DNA of 64,000 nucleotides, taken from NCBI RefSeq assembly GCF_008634025.1, contig NZ_PDCM01000002.1, forward strand, positions 310,001 to 374,000. The letters are read 5' to 3'. The translations under genes were made by a program, and so were the position numbers. Of the stretch, positions 25,829 to 33,657 are shown piece by piece. The notes beneath the pieces were generated by a model. It was not told the origin of the DNA and ran no database searches. It saw only the letters and a list, made by a program, of their open reading frames with translations. The DNA comes from Streptomyces albofaciens JCM 4342. GTDB taxonomy: Bacteria; Actinomycetota; Actinomycetes; Streptomycetales; Streptomycetaceae. Numbering within the stretch: position 1 is the first letter of the stretch; each line of letters opens with the position of its first letter.

Positions 25829-25879
25829 CCGGGCCGCAGGGGTCGCACGGATGACCACGGCCACCCCGGGCCAGCTCCC

Positions 25880-27382
25880 TCAAGCCACAAAGCTCTGCGG
25901 CATCTCGGCCTCCCCCGCAGCCGCCCCCAGGGCCACATGGCGGGCCGCGACGGCCAGCCGGGAGGCGGCCTCTTCGGCGACGGCGCCGTTGACCGTGAAC
26001 GGCAGGCGGACGAAGCCCTCGAACGCGCCGTCCACGCCGAAGCGGGGGCCCGAGGGGACCCGTACACCCAGCCGCTCCCCCGCCTCCGCGATCCGGGAGC
26101 CGGAGAGGCCGCCGGTGCGCGCCCACAGGGTGAGGCCGCCGGGCGGCACGCTGAACTCCCAGTCGGGCAGGTGGCGGCGGACCGCGGCGACGATCGCGTC
26201 GCGGTTCTCGCGGGCCTGCGCGCGGCGGATCTCCACCGCCTGCTGCCAGCCGTCGCCCTCCAGGAGCGAGACGATGGCGAGCTGTTCGATGACCGGCGAG
26301 CCCAGGTCGGCGAAGGCGCGGGCGGCGACGAGGCTGCGGATGATGTCGGGGGCGGCCCGTACCCAGCCGATGCGCATCCCGGCCCAGAACGCCTTGCTGA
26401 CCGAGCCGACCGTGATGACGGCGCTGCCCGCCGGGTCGAAGGCGCAGACGGAGCGGGGCAGTTCGACGTCGTCCAGGCGCAGTTCGGCCATGGTCTCGTC
26501 GGCGACCAGGACCGTACCGGCCGCGCGGGCGGCGTCCACCAGGCGGCGCCGCTGGTCCTCGGTGGCGAGGGTGCCGGTCGGGTTGTGGAAGTCGGCGACG
26601 ACGTACGCCATGCGGGGCGCCGCGTCCCGCATGACCTGCCGCCAGGCGGGGATGTCCCAGCCCGCGAGCCGGTCGGCGAGGGCGACGGGCACCAGCCGGG
26701 CGCCGGCGTCGCGCATCAGCTGGAGGATGTTGGCGTACGACGGGGAGTCGACGGCGACCCGTTCGCCGGGCCGGGTGAGCAGGCGGCAGATGGCGGCGAC
26801 CGCGCCCATGGCCCCGGTGGTGACCATGATCTGCTCGGGCATGGTCGGGATGCCGCGCGCCGTGTAGCGGTCGGCGAGCGCCTGGCGGAGGGCGGGCAGC
26901 CCGGCCGGGTAGTCGCCGTGGGTGTGGGCGTACAGCGGAAGGCTCTCCATGGCGCCCTGCACGCTGCGGGTCAGCCAGGGTTCGGGCGCCGGGAGGGCGG
27001 CGCAGCCGAGGTCGATCATGGAGCCGGCGGCCTCCGGCGGCAGCGGTTCCAGGCCGCGGGTGGGCAGCGGGTTCCCGGCGGGTACGGCGGTCCAGCTGCC
27101 CGAGCCGCGGCGGGATTCCAGGAAGCCTTCGGCGCGCAGCGCCTCGTACGCCGCGGCGACGGTGGTACGGCTCACGGAGAGCGCGGCGGCCAGCTCGCGT
27201 TCCGCGGGCAGACGGGCGGCGACCGGCACACGGCCCTCCAGGACGAGCAGGCGTACGCCGTCCGCGAGGCCGCGGTAGGCGGGGATCCGCCGGCCGGCCG
27301 GGGTCACGGTGTCGCGGGAGTCCTGCGACCGGAGCAGCCGGGCGAGTTGCGACGCGCCTACCGCCGAAGTCCACTGCGCCAT
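25880..27382 (-). CDS. yczR: MocR/GntR-type transcription factor with aminotransferase-like domain, YczR-type
   Basis: 500 aa from an ATG with AGGTGG upstream. An N-terminal winged helix (PAERELAAALSVSRTTVAAAY) is followed by a fold-type I PLP domain with GSVSKAFWAGMR (PLP-lysine) and NPTGTLAT. It is divergent from a YczE-type membrane protein with 100 bases between. That arrangement matches the YczR subgroup of MocR regulators, which are thought to sense PLP or an amine and to control the adjacent yczE. Symbol given for family only. Confidence 0.85.
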   Translation of the reverse strand: MAQWTSAVGASQLARLLRSQDSRDTVTPAGRRIPAYRGLADGVRLLVLEGRVPVAARLPAERELAAALSVSRTTVAAAYEALRAEGFLESRRGSGSWTAVPAGNPLPTRGLEPLPPEAAGSMIDLGCAALPAPEPWLTRSVQGAMESLPLYAHTHGDYPAGLPALRQALADRYTARGIPTMPEQIMVTTGAMGAVAAICRLLTRPGERVAVDSPSYANILQLMRDAGARLVPVALADRLAGWDIPAWRQVMRDAAPRMAYVVADFHNPTGTLATEDQRRRLVDAARAAGTVLVADETMAELRLDDVELPRSVCAFDPAGSAVITVGSVSKAFWAGMRIGWVRAAPDIIRSLVAARAFADLGSPVIEQLAIVSLLEGDGWQQAVEIRRAQARENRDAIVAAVRRHLPDWEFSVPPGGLTLWARTGGLSGSRIAEAGERLGVRVPSGPRFGVDGAFEGFVRLPFTVNGAVAEEAASRLAVAARHVALGAAAGEAEMPQSFVA

Positions 27383-27482
27383 CGTGAGCAGTCCACCTTT
27401 CGCGAATTGGCCATGGAATCTGATCAACTCCGAGCCACAGAGTGTCACGCGTCAGTCCAATCATGCCAGGAGGGGGACGATT

Positions 27483-28205
27483 TTGTTCAGCACGCGACGC
27501 TCGGGGGCCACTGAGGACAAGGGCGGGGAGAAGGGCGCCCGAGCGGGTCGGCCGGGCGGACGGCGGCTACCGCGCCGCCTCGTCCACCTCTATACCGGGC
27601 TGGTCCTCTACGGCCTCAGCATGGGCCTGCAACTGCGCGCGGGCCTCGGCCTGGAGCCGTGGAGCGTCCTCAACCAAGGGATCTCCCGCCATACGGGCCT
27701 GTCGATCGGCACCATCACCATCGTCTCCGGCGCGCTGATCCTGCTCCTGTGGATCCCGCTGCGGCAGCGCCCCGGCCTGGGGACGGTCTCCAACGTCGTG
27801 ATCCTGGGCCTGGTGATGGACGCGACGTTCGCGCTCACGCCGGACATCTCGGCGCTCGCCTTCCGCATCCCGCTGCTGGTCCTGGCGATCCTGCTGAACG
27901 GCATGGCGACCGGGCTGTACATCTCCGCCCGCTTCGGCCCCGGGCCGCGGGACGGGCTGATGACCGGCCTGCACCAGCGCACGGGCCGGCCGCTGCGCCT
28001 CGTGCGGACGTGCATCGAGATCACCGTGCTCGCCGCCGGCTTCGCGCTCGGGGGCTCGGTCGGCGTGGGCACCGTGCTGTACGCGCTGGCCATCGGCCCG
28101 CTGGCCCAGTTCTCGCTGCGCTTCTTCACCATCGACGGCCCGGGCGGGCGGATCGTGGCGTCGTCCACGCCCGCCCCCGAGCCCGCGCCGCTCACCCACG
28201 GCTGA
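27483..28205 (+). CDS. yczE: YczE-type integral membrane protein
   Basis: 240 aa. The start is taken as TTG, nine bases after AGGAGG; the frame stays open further upstream into the divergent regulator. About five membrane segments. The YTGLVLYGLSMGLQLRAGLGLEPWSV opening (cited only as residues about 42-67) and GPRDGLMTGLH are typical of the YczE/YyaS/YitT-like group. Likely controlled by the divergent MocR regulator. Transport substrate unknown. Confidence 0.85.
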   Translation: MFSTRRSGATEDKGGEKGARAGRPGGRRLPRRLVHLYTGLVLYGLSMGLQLRAGLGLEPWSVLNQGISRHTGLSIGTITIVSGALILLLWIPLRQRPGLGTVSNVVILGLVMDATFALTPDISALAFRIPLLVLAILLNGMATGLYISARFGPGPRDGLMTGLHQRTGRPLRLVRTCIEITVLAAGFALGGSVGVGTVLYALAIGPLAQFSLRFFTIDGPGGRIVASSTPAPEPAPLTHG

Positions 28206-28417
28206 GTCCAACTCCGGTGCTCCGGTGCCGGTTCGTCACCGTACGCCCCATCCCGACACCGTTCCTCCGCACCGTTCCCCCGCACCGTTCCCCCGCCCTT
28301 TCCCGCTCCTTCCCCCTCCCTTCCGGACTCCCTGCCGACTGTTAGGCTCGCCGCGTCAACCGCCCTCCTGAGCTGGCCTTTTGCTGCCCTCGGGAGGGCA
28401 CCGACCAGAGGGAGCGC

Positions 28418-29347
28418 ATGGTGAAGATCGGGGTCAACATCCTCAACTACGGGGCGGACACCACCCCCGAGGGCATCGAGACGTGGGTGCGCGGCGCCGA
28501 GGAACTCGGCTACCACCTGGCGATGATCTCCGACCATGTGACCCAGCCCCCGGAGGTCGCGGGCGTCTTCCCGGCGCCGTTCTACGACCCGTTCACCACG
28601 CTGGCCTGGCTCGCCGGGCGGACGACCACCATCGAGCTGGGCACCACGGTGGTGGTGCTCCCGTACCGGCATCCGCTCCAGACCGCCCGCGTGACGGCCA
28701 ACCTGGACCGGTTCAGCGGCGGCCGGCTCGTGTTCGGGGTCGGCGTCGGCTGGTCGCGGCAGGAGTACGAGGCGCTCGGCATCGACTTCGCCGCCCGCGG
28801 GCGGATCACGGACGAGTACCTGACCTGCATCAAGGAGCACTGGACGCAACCGGTCGTGTCCTTCCGCGGCGAGCACGCCGCGTACTCGGACATCACCACC
28901 GGGCCCGCCCCGGTGCGCCGTCCGCATCCGCCGGTCTGGGTCGGCGGCCTCAGTGACGCCGCGCTGCGCCGCGCCGGGCGCTTCGGGGACGCCTGGCACC
29001 CGTACACACTGGGCGCGGACGCGATCCGCGAGCGGCTGCCGGTCCTGGAGGCCGCGGCCGAGGCGGCCGGCCGCCCGACGCCCGCGGTGACGCCCCGGAT
29101 CGCGCTGCACCTCACGGAGCGGCCCGTGGACCCGGCCTCCCGCCTGCCGGGGCACGGGTCGGTCGACCAGGTCCGCGCGGACCTGGCGGCGCTGGCGGAG
29201 CTGGATGTCCCGTACGTCGTCCTCGACACGTTCCTGTCGAGCTACGCCGGGCCGGTCCCGCCGGAGGAGAGCCCCCGGCACGACCTCGCCCAGCTGGAGA
29301 CCGCGGCCGAGCGGATCTTCGACCTGCCGGGCGAGACGCTGCGCTGA
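28418..29347 (+). CDS. Luciferase-like (LLM class, F420-dependent) oxidoreductase
   Basis: 309 aa from an ATG preceded by GAGGGAG. It has the TIM-barrel features of F420-dependent LLM enzymes: EELGYHLAMISDH, GTTVVVLPYRHP, GGRLVFGVGVGW and a PPVWVGG strand. The reaction is probably hydride transfer from F420H2; the substrate is unknown. Downstream, after a repeat array, is the GDPD gene. Confidence 0.9.
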   Translation: MVKIGVNILNYGADTTPEGIETWVRGAEELGYHLAMISDHVTQPPEVAGVFPAPFYDPFTTLAWLAGRTTTIELGTTVVVLPYRHPLQTARVTANLDRFSGGRLVFGVGVGWSRQEYEALGIDFAARGRITDEYLTCIKEHWTQPVVSFRGEHAAYSDITTGPAPVRRPHPPVWVGGLSDAALRRAGRFGDAWHPYTLGADAIRERLPVLEAAAEAAGRPTPAVTPRIALHLTERPVDPASRLPGHGSVDQVRADLAALAELDVPYVVLDTFLSSYAGPVPPEESPRHDLAQLETAAERIFDLPGETLR

Positions 29348-29715
29348 GGCCGGGCGGGACGGGCGGAACGGACGGGTCCGAGGGGCCGGAGGGGCCGGGC
29401 GGGCCGGAGGGGTCGGCGGGCCGGATCCGTCCCGCGCACACCGGTACGGCCTCGCCGCCGTCCAACTGGTCACGGCCGCGCCGCTCCCGCCGGTCACGGC
29501 CGCGCCGTCACCCCGCTACCGCCGATCACGGCCAAGCCGCGTCCCGCACGCACCGGACCCGCCCCGTCTCTTCCCCGAACCCGCCCCGTCTCTCCCCCGA
29601 ACCCGCCCCGTCTCTCCCCCGAACCCGCCCCGTCTCTCCCCCGGACCCGCCCCGGCCTCCACCCCGTGGCCGGTTGCCGTCCTGCCGTACACCCGCCCTG
29701 TATATCCTCTGGCCA
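29348..29715. other. Intergenic region carrying a 22-bp repeat array
   Basis: 368 bases between the LLM oxidoreductase and the GDPD gene. No gene is supported. Four 22-bp repeats (29559-29646) dominate its second half. Confidence 0.6.
29559..29646. repeat. Four 22-bp tandem repeats
   Basis: Units start at 29559, 29581, 29603 and 29625 and read ccgccccgtctctcccccgaac with one or two changes. The period is not a multiple of three, and no gene crosses it. Confidence 0.92.
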
Positions 29716-30537
29716 ATGCGCTCCCAGCAGTTGACCGGCCGCGGCTTCCCCGTACGGCATCCCTTCCTCGACCACCCGACCCCGCTCGCCTTCGCCCACC
29801 GGGGCGGCGCGGCGGACGGGCTGGAGAACACCGCCGCCGCCTTCCGTAACGCGGTGGCGCTCGGCTACCGCTACCTGGAGACCGATGTGCACGCCACGTC
29901 GGACGGCCGGCTCGTGGCCTTCCACGACGCGACGCTGGACCGGGTCACGGACAGCGGCGGCGCGATCGGCCGCCTCCCCTGGCAGGCGGTCCGCCGGGCA
30001 CGGGTGGCCGGGCGGGAGCCGCTGCCGCTCTTCGAGGAGCTGCTGGAGGAGTTCCCGCAGGCCCGCTGGAATGTCGACATCAAGGCGGAGGCGGCGCTGC
30101 GGCCGCTGCTGGATCTGCTGCGCCGTACGGACGCCTGGGACCGGGTGTGCGTCGGGTCGTTCTCGGAGGCCAGGGTCGCGCGGGCGCAGCGGCTGGCCGG
30201 TCCTCGGCTGGCGACCTCGCTCGGGACGCGCGGCGTCCTCGGGCTGCGGATGCGCTCGTACGGCCGGGGTGTGCCCCTGGACCGGCTGCTGGGGACGGCG
30301 GTCCGGCGCAACGCGGTCTGTGTGCAGGTGCCGGAGCGGCAGTCCGGGATCCGGGTGGTGGACCCGTTGCTGATCCGGGCCGCGCATGCGTGGCATTTGC
30401 AGGTGCATGTGTGGACGGTGAACGATCCGCGGCGGATGGCGGCGCTGCTGGACCTCGGGGTCGACGGGATCATGACCGACGACGTCGCGGCCCTGCGGAA
30501 GGTGCTGACCGCCCGGGATTCCTGGCCCGTGGAGTGA
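29716..30537 (+). CDS. Glycerophosphodiester phosphodiesterase
   Basis: 273 aa. It hydrolyses glycerophosphodiesters. The AFAHRGG catalytic His-Arg motif, LENTAAAF, ETDVHATSDG, FHDATLDRVT, NVDIKAE and HVWTVND blocks are all present in GDPD order. No signal peptide. An in-frame ATG 42 bases upstream is possible; neither has a clear ribosome binding site. I chose the second because the family starts just before the HPFLDHP block. Confidence 0.92.
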   Translation: MRSQQLTGRGFPVRHPFLDHPTPLAFAHRGGAADGLENTAAAFRNAVALGYRYLETDVHATSDGRLVAFHDATLDRVTDSGGAIGRLPWQAVRRARVAGREPLPLFEELLEEFPQARWNVDIKAEAALRPLLDLLRRTDAWDRVCVGSFSEARVARAQRLAGPRLATSLGTRGVLGLRMRSYGRGVPLDRLLGTAVRRNAVCVQVPERQSGIRVVDPLLIRAAHAWHLQVHVWTVNDPRRMAALLDLGVDGIMTDDVAALRKVLTARDSWPVE

Positions 30538-30668
30538 GGCCCGCATGCCGGGCGGGGCCGGCCCGTCCGGTCCGCGGAGTGCGGTCCCCGTGGTCCGCCG
30601 CGGGCGGCCGGCGCCGCTCTGACGAGCCGTTACCAGAGCCTCGCGGTCCCGGCGATGGGGACCCTGAT

Positions 30669-30698
30669 TTACGGATGGCGGCTGCGGGCCGGTAGTGT
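30669..30698 (+). promoter_or_regulatory. Putative vegetative promoter upstream of rbpA
   Basis: TTACGG (30669-30674), an 18-base spacer and TAGTGT (30693-30698) fit an HrdB-type promoter. It would give a leader of about 270 bases before rbpA. Confidence 0.55.
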
Positions 30699-30774
30699 AC
30701 GCCTTTGGCTCACCAGGCGGACCGTTACTGCGCGCTGAACTGTGGAAAGCGCTGGGTGACATCTGCTGCCAGAT

Positions 30775-30803
30775 GTGACAAACCGGGCATTGGTGGGTAC
30801 AAC
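30775..30803 (+). promoter_or_regulatory. Second putative vegetative promoter upstream of rbpA
   Basis: GTGACA (30775-30780), a 17-base spacer and TACAAC (30798-30803). The -35 box begins inside the right arm of the 7+7 inverted repeat, so a regulator bound there could block it. Confidence 0.45.
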
Positions 30804-30888
30804 AAGGGGCGGCACGAAGGAAGGCAGCGGCGCGCAGCGCCTCCATCAGGCGGTGGTGGGCGACGGGTGGGCACATATCCCGGTATCG

Positions 30889-30914
30889 GGAATCTTCACC
30901 GCCGACCGGACGTT
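30889..30914 (+). promoter_or_regulatory. Sigma-R promoter of rbpA
   Basis: GGAAT (30889-30893), exactly 18 bases, then GTT (30912-30914), the sigma-R consensus spacing. In S. coelicolor rbpA is a known sigma-R target, so thiol-oxidative stress induction is expected here. Confidence 0.85.
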
Positions 30915-30975
30915 GACCGGATGACGACGACAGCGACACCTGTCCTGTGGGCGACAAGCCCGGGAGGCACGATTC

Positions 30976-31359
30976 ATGAGTGAGCGAGCTCTTCGCGGCA
31001 CGCGACTTGTGGTGACCAGCTACGAGACCGACCGCGGCATCGACCTGGCCCCGCGCCAGGCGGTGGAGTACGCATGCCAGAACGGACATCGATTCGAGAT
31101 GCCGTTCTCGGTAGAGGCCGAGATTCCGTCGGAGTGGGAGTGCAAGGTATGTGGTGCACAAGCCCTCCTGGTGGATGGCGATGGCCCTGAGGAGAAGAAG
31201 GGCAAGCCCGCGCGTACGCACTGGGACATGCTCATGGAGCGGCGCACCCGCGAGGAGCTGGAGGAGGTGCTGGCCGAGCGGCTGGCCGTCCTGCGCTCCG
31301 GCACCATGAACATTGCCGTGCACCCGCGCGACAACAACAACAGTCGCAAGTCCGCCTGA
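30976..31359 (+). CDS. rbpA: RNA polymerase-binding protein RbpA
   Basis: 127 aa. It binds RNA polymerase and the principal sigma factor and stabilises the open complex. The sequence has the N-terminal tail with LRGTRLVVTSYE, the RbpA core with CQNGH and CKVCG (three cysteines plus His), and the C-terminal sigma-interacting helices (HWDMLMERRTREELEEVL). A sigma-R promoter lies about 60 bases upstream and a strong terminator follows 23 bases after the stop. Confidence 0.98.
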   Translation: MSERALRGTRLVVTSYETDRGIDLAPRQAVEYACQNGHRFEMPFSVEAEIPSEWECKVCGAQALLVDGDGPEEKKGKPARTHWDMLMERRTREELEEVLAERLAVLRSGTMNIAVHPRDNNNSRKSA

Positions 31360-31381
31360 CAAACGGACGCGCGACCGCGAA

Positions 31382-31420
31382 CGGGCCGGGGCCACTGCAC
31401 CACGCAGTGGCCCCGGCCCG
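31382..31420. terminator. Strong terminator of rbpA
   Basis: A perfect 17-bp stem (31382-31398 with 31404-31420) with a five-base loop, followed by TTT. Confidence 0.95.
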
Positions 31421-31440
31421 TTTCCGTACGCCCGGCCGCC

Positions 31441-31649
31441 GCTTTCCGCACTCCGCGGCCCCCGCGAGACGGCTTCGGCACTCCGCAACCCCAGCGAGAC
31501 GGCTTCGGTACTTCGCGGCCCCGGCGGGACGGTTTCCGCACTCCGCGACCCCGGCGGGACGGTTTCCGCACTCCGCGACCCCGGCGGGACGGTTTCCGCA
31601 CTCCGCGACCCCGGCGGGACGGTTTCCGCACTCCGCGACCCCGGCGGGC
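31441..31649. repeat. Seven 30-bp tandem repeats after rbpA
   Basis: Head-to-tail units start at 31441, 31471, 31501, 31531, 31561, 31591 and 31621. The last four are identical apart from the truncated end; the first three have drifted. No spacers exist, so it is not a CRISPR array. It is outside any supported gene; the remainder of the 31360-32040 gap holds the two hairpins listed. Confidence 0.95.
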
Positions 31650-31689
31650 TGTGCGCGAGGTCACTCCCGGCCCCCGGAATCATCCGCGC

Positions 31690-31869
31690 CGCCATAGCGC
31701 TGTACCCCTCGCGGGTGCCGGTGGGACAGTGTCCCCGGGCCTCACCATTCGCCCGTGGGGACGATCGTTCGGCTGAAGCCCCACGGTGCCTTTCGCCGAG
31801 AGGCGACCGCCATCGGTATCCGCACCCACAGACCGCCCCGGCCAGTACCCCCGACTGGCCGGGGCTTTT
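31690..31869 (+). ncRNA. Candidate small RNA ending in a Rho-independent terminator
   Basis: A 12-bp perfect stem (31835-31846 with 31854-31865) followed by TTTT (31866-31869) terminates plus-strand transcription. No plus-strand gene precedes it: rbpA already ended at its own terminator 400 bases earlier. The preceding 140 bases can form local stems, e.g. around GTGGGG (about 31756) and CCCCAC (about 31779). The 5' end is a guess. A terminator for read-through is the alternative. Confidence 0.35.
31835..31869 (+). terminator. Intrinsic terminator with T-run
   Basis: Arms GCCCCGGCCAGT and ACTGGCCGGGGC, seven-base loop, then four T. On the minus strand it would also lie downstream of fxsA. Confidence 0.9.
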
Positions 31870-32040
31870 CCGTACGGCGGACCCGTACGCGTACCCGGTT
31901 CGCGAGCGGCCCCGGGGGGCGTCGCTACGGAATGCCACACGTCGCGCGCGCAGCGTACGCCTTCCGCGCCGGACCACCCTCCCGCACCGAACCGCCCTCC
32001 CGCACCAATCCGCCCTCCTGCGCCCTCAGTTACCGCTTCC

Positions 32041-32631
32041 TCAGCGCGGCAGCTGGGGGTCGTCACGGCGCGGGGACGGCGGCTCGTCCTCGCGGATCAC
32101 CTCGCCCTGGACGATCTTGCCGTCCTGCTGGTGCATACGGGCCTGCTGGAAGGCGTCGCCGAGCCCGCCCGGGGTGTGGCGCACCCGTCGGGTCAGCAGG
32201 CGCTCAGCACGGCGGTGGAGCAGTTTGCGGGTGGGCGGGAAGAGGCAGAGCAGCCCGGCGGCGTCGGAGAGCAGGCCGGGGAACATCAGCAGCAGGCCGC
32301 CGAGCATGGGCAGCGTGTTGCCCCCGCCCTGGGTCTTCGACTCCCCCGGGCCGCCTTCGGGCGCCCCGGAGGCCGCCGGGCCGCCCGGCTGCATGCTCTC
32401 GGTGAGGTTCTTCCAGGCCCGGCGGCCGGCCCGCTTGATCACATAGCCGCCCGCGACCACCCCCGCGACCAGCAGCAGAAGTACCGTCAGTCCGCCCGCA
32501 GCGTCGGCGACAAGGGTGAGCAGCCATATCTCCAGCACCACCCAGGCGGCGACGCCCAAGGGGACGAACCGGCGGGCGCGCGAGCGCTGGGGCGGGCGGG
32601 ACCGGGGCGGCGGCGTGGCTGCGAACGTCAT
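32041..32631 (-). CDS. fxsA: FxsA-family membrane protein
   Basis: 196 aa. Membrane helices around 25-65 (VLEIWLLTLVADAAG; GYVIKRAGRRAW) and around 108-125 (GLLLMFPGLLSDAAGLLCLFP) match FxsA, an inner-membrane protein named for suppressing F exclusion of phage T7 in E. coli. The N-terminus and the acidic C-terminus are cytoplasmic and variable. Role in actinobacteria unknown. Confidence 0.9.
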   Translation of the reverse strand: MTFAATPPPRSRPPQRSRARRFVPLGVAAWVVLEIWLLTLVADAAGGLTVLLLLVAGVVAGGYVIKRAGRRAWKNLTESMQPGGPAASGAPEGGPGESKTQGGGNTLPMLGGLLLMFPGLLSDAAGLLCLFPPTRKLLHRRAERLLTRRVRHTPGGLGDAFQQARMHQQDGKIVQGEVIREDEPPSPRRDDPQLPR

Positions 32632-32757
32632 GTCTCAAGTGTGCCTGGCCCCGGCCGCCGCGCCCGCCCGCGGGTGCGCCTCCGGGCGCCCGCGGGCCGG
32701 TCCCCGCACCCGCCCGCGAGCCCATCCCCGCACCCGCGCACGGTCCGCCCGGACGCC

Positions 32758-33126
32758 TCAGCCACCGTCGAAGACGATCAGGCAGAACTCGTTGCCCTCG
32801 GGATCGGCGAGCACCGTGGTCGGGCAGCCCGCGTCGTCGAACGGACCGCGCAGCACCCGCGCGCCGAGCGCCGTCACCCGGCTCAGCTCGGGCTCCATGG
32901 CCGGCACCCGCAGGTCGATGTGCATGCGGTTCTTGCCCCGCTTGGGCTCGGGCACCTCCTGGAGCAGGAGTTCCGGGTGGCGTCCGGCCGGGTCGGTCAG
33001 GGCGGTGTACGGCGGTGTCGTCCGCGTGATCCGGTAGCCGAGGACCTGGCTCCAGAACTCCGCGAGCACCTTCCGGTCGGCGCAGTCCAGCACCACGACC
33101 ATCTCCTTCGGCGCCGCTTCGGTCAT
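32758..33126 (-). CDS. VOC (glyoxalase-like) family protein
   Basis: 122 aa from an ATG preceded by GGGAGGAG. It has the paired beta-alpha-beta-beta-beta layout of the vicinal oxygen chelate fold: VVLDCADRKVLAEFW, LLLQEVPEPK.KNRMHIDL, then RVLRGPF and a DPEGNEFCLI end. Reaction unknown. The frame extends upstream, but that part is low-complexity. Confidence 0.87.
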   Translation of the reverse strand: MTEAAPKEMVVVLDCADRKVLAEFWSQVLGYRITRTTPPYTALTDPAGRHPELLLQEVPEPKRGKNRMHIDLRVPAMEPELSRVTALGARVLRGPFDDAGCPTTVLADPEGNEFCLIVFDGG

Positions 33127-33292
33127 CGCGCTCTCCTCCCGTCCGTGGCCCTGGTCGAACCCCTGGTCATGCCGCTGGCCGGGCCCCTGGTCGTACGCGT
33201 ACTCCCGGTCGTCGCGGAACGCATGCGCCCCCGGCCGTCGGGCACCCGTACCGGACATCCTTTCCCGAATTCCCACGAGGAGGCCGAACGCG

Positions 33293-33538
33293 ATGGACAA
33301 GCGCAGCGAGACGCCGGAACAGGGCGGCAGCGCCATCCCCCGGGACCTGCCGGACCAGCAGGCGGACCCGCGGGGCGCCCCGGACCCCTGGGAGGGCCGC
33401 AGCCCCGACGACGGGGACGACGAGGAGGAGCACACGGACGTCCCCGACACCGACGTCTCCGGTACAGGCCGCCGCGGCACGCCGCACGCACGCGACGCGC
33501 AGAGCGACGAGCCGACCCCTGACGAGCCCGCCGACTGA
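33293..33538 (+). CDS. Small acidic disordered protein
   Basis: 81 aa, rich in Asp, Glu, Pro and Gly, with no hydrophobic core. GAGGAGG precedes the ATG at a proper distance. Similar short acidic hypothetical proteins are common in Streptomyces. It could still be a chance ORF. Confidence 0.55.
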   Translation: MDKRSETPEQGGSAIPRDLPDQQADPRGAPDPWEGRSPDDGDDEEEHTDVPDTDVSGTGRRGTPHARDAQSDEPTPDEPAD

Positions 33539-33657
33539 TGCGGCCCACGGGTCTCCCCCGCGGGACCGGACCCGGCCGCCGCGACCGCTCCCCGTGCCCG
33601 CGGGGACGCGCGGCGGCGCCGTCCCCGCGGGGCGCACGGTCCGGTTTCCGGCCCGGG

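Larger units (their letters stand above)
30538..30975. other. Multi-promoter region upstream of rbpA
   Basis: 438 bases without a gene. It holds three candidate promoters (entered separately) and a perfect inverted repeat with 7-bp arms, ACATCTG-CTGC-CAGATGT (30759-30776), placed just before the second promoter. Confidence 0.7.

Noticed and set aside
30660..30805. Possible tRNA or riboswitch upstream of rbpA
   Set aside because: The 7+7 inverted repeat lacks the cloverleaf arms and conserved tRNA positions, and no known riboswitch core is seen.
31441..31649. Possible CRISPR array
   Set aside because: Repeats are head-to-tail without spacers and no cas gene is present.
31313..32446. Plus-strand ORF with decapeptide repeats spanning the 30-bp array
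   Set aside because: It overlaps rbpA and runs antisense through fxsA; no start site. The repeat peptide is a by-product of a 30-bp period being a multiple of three.
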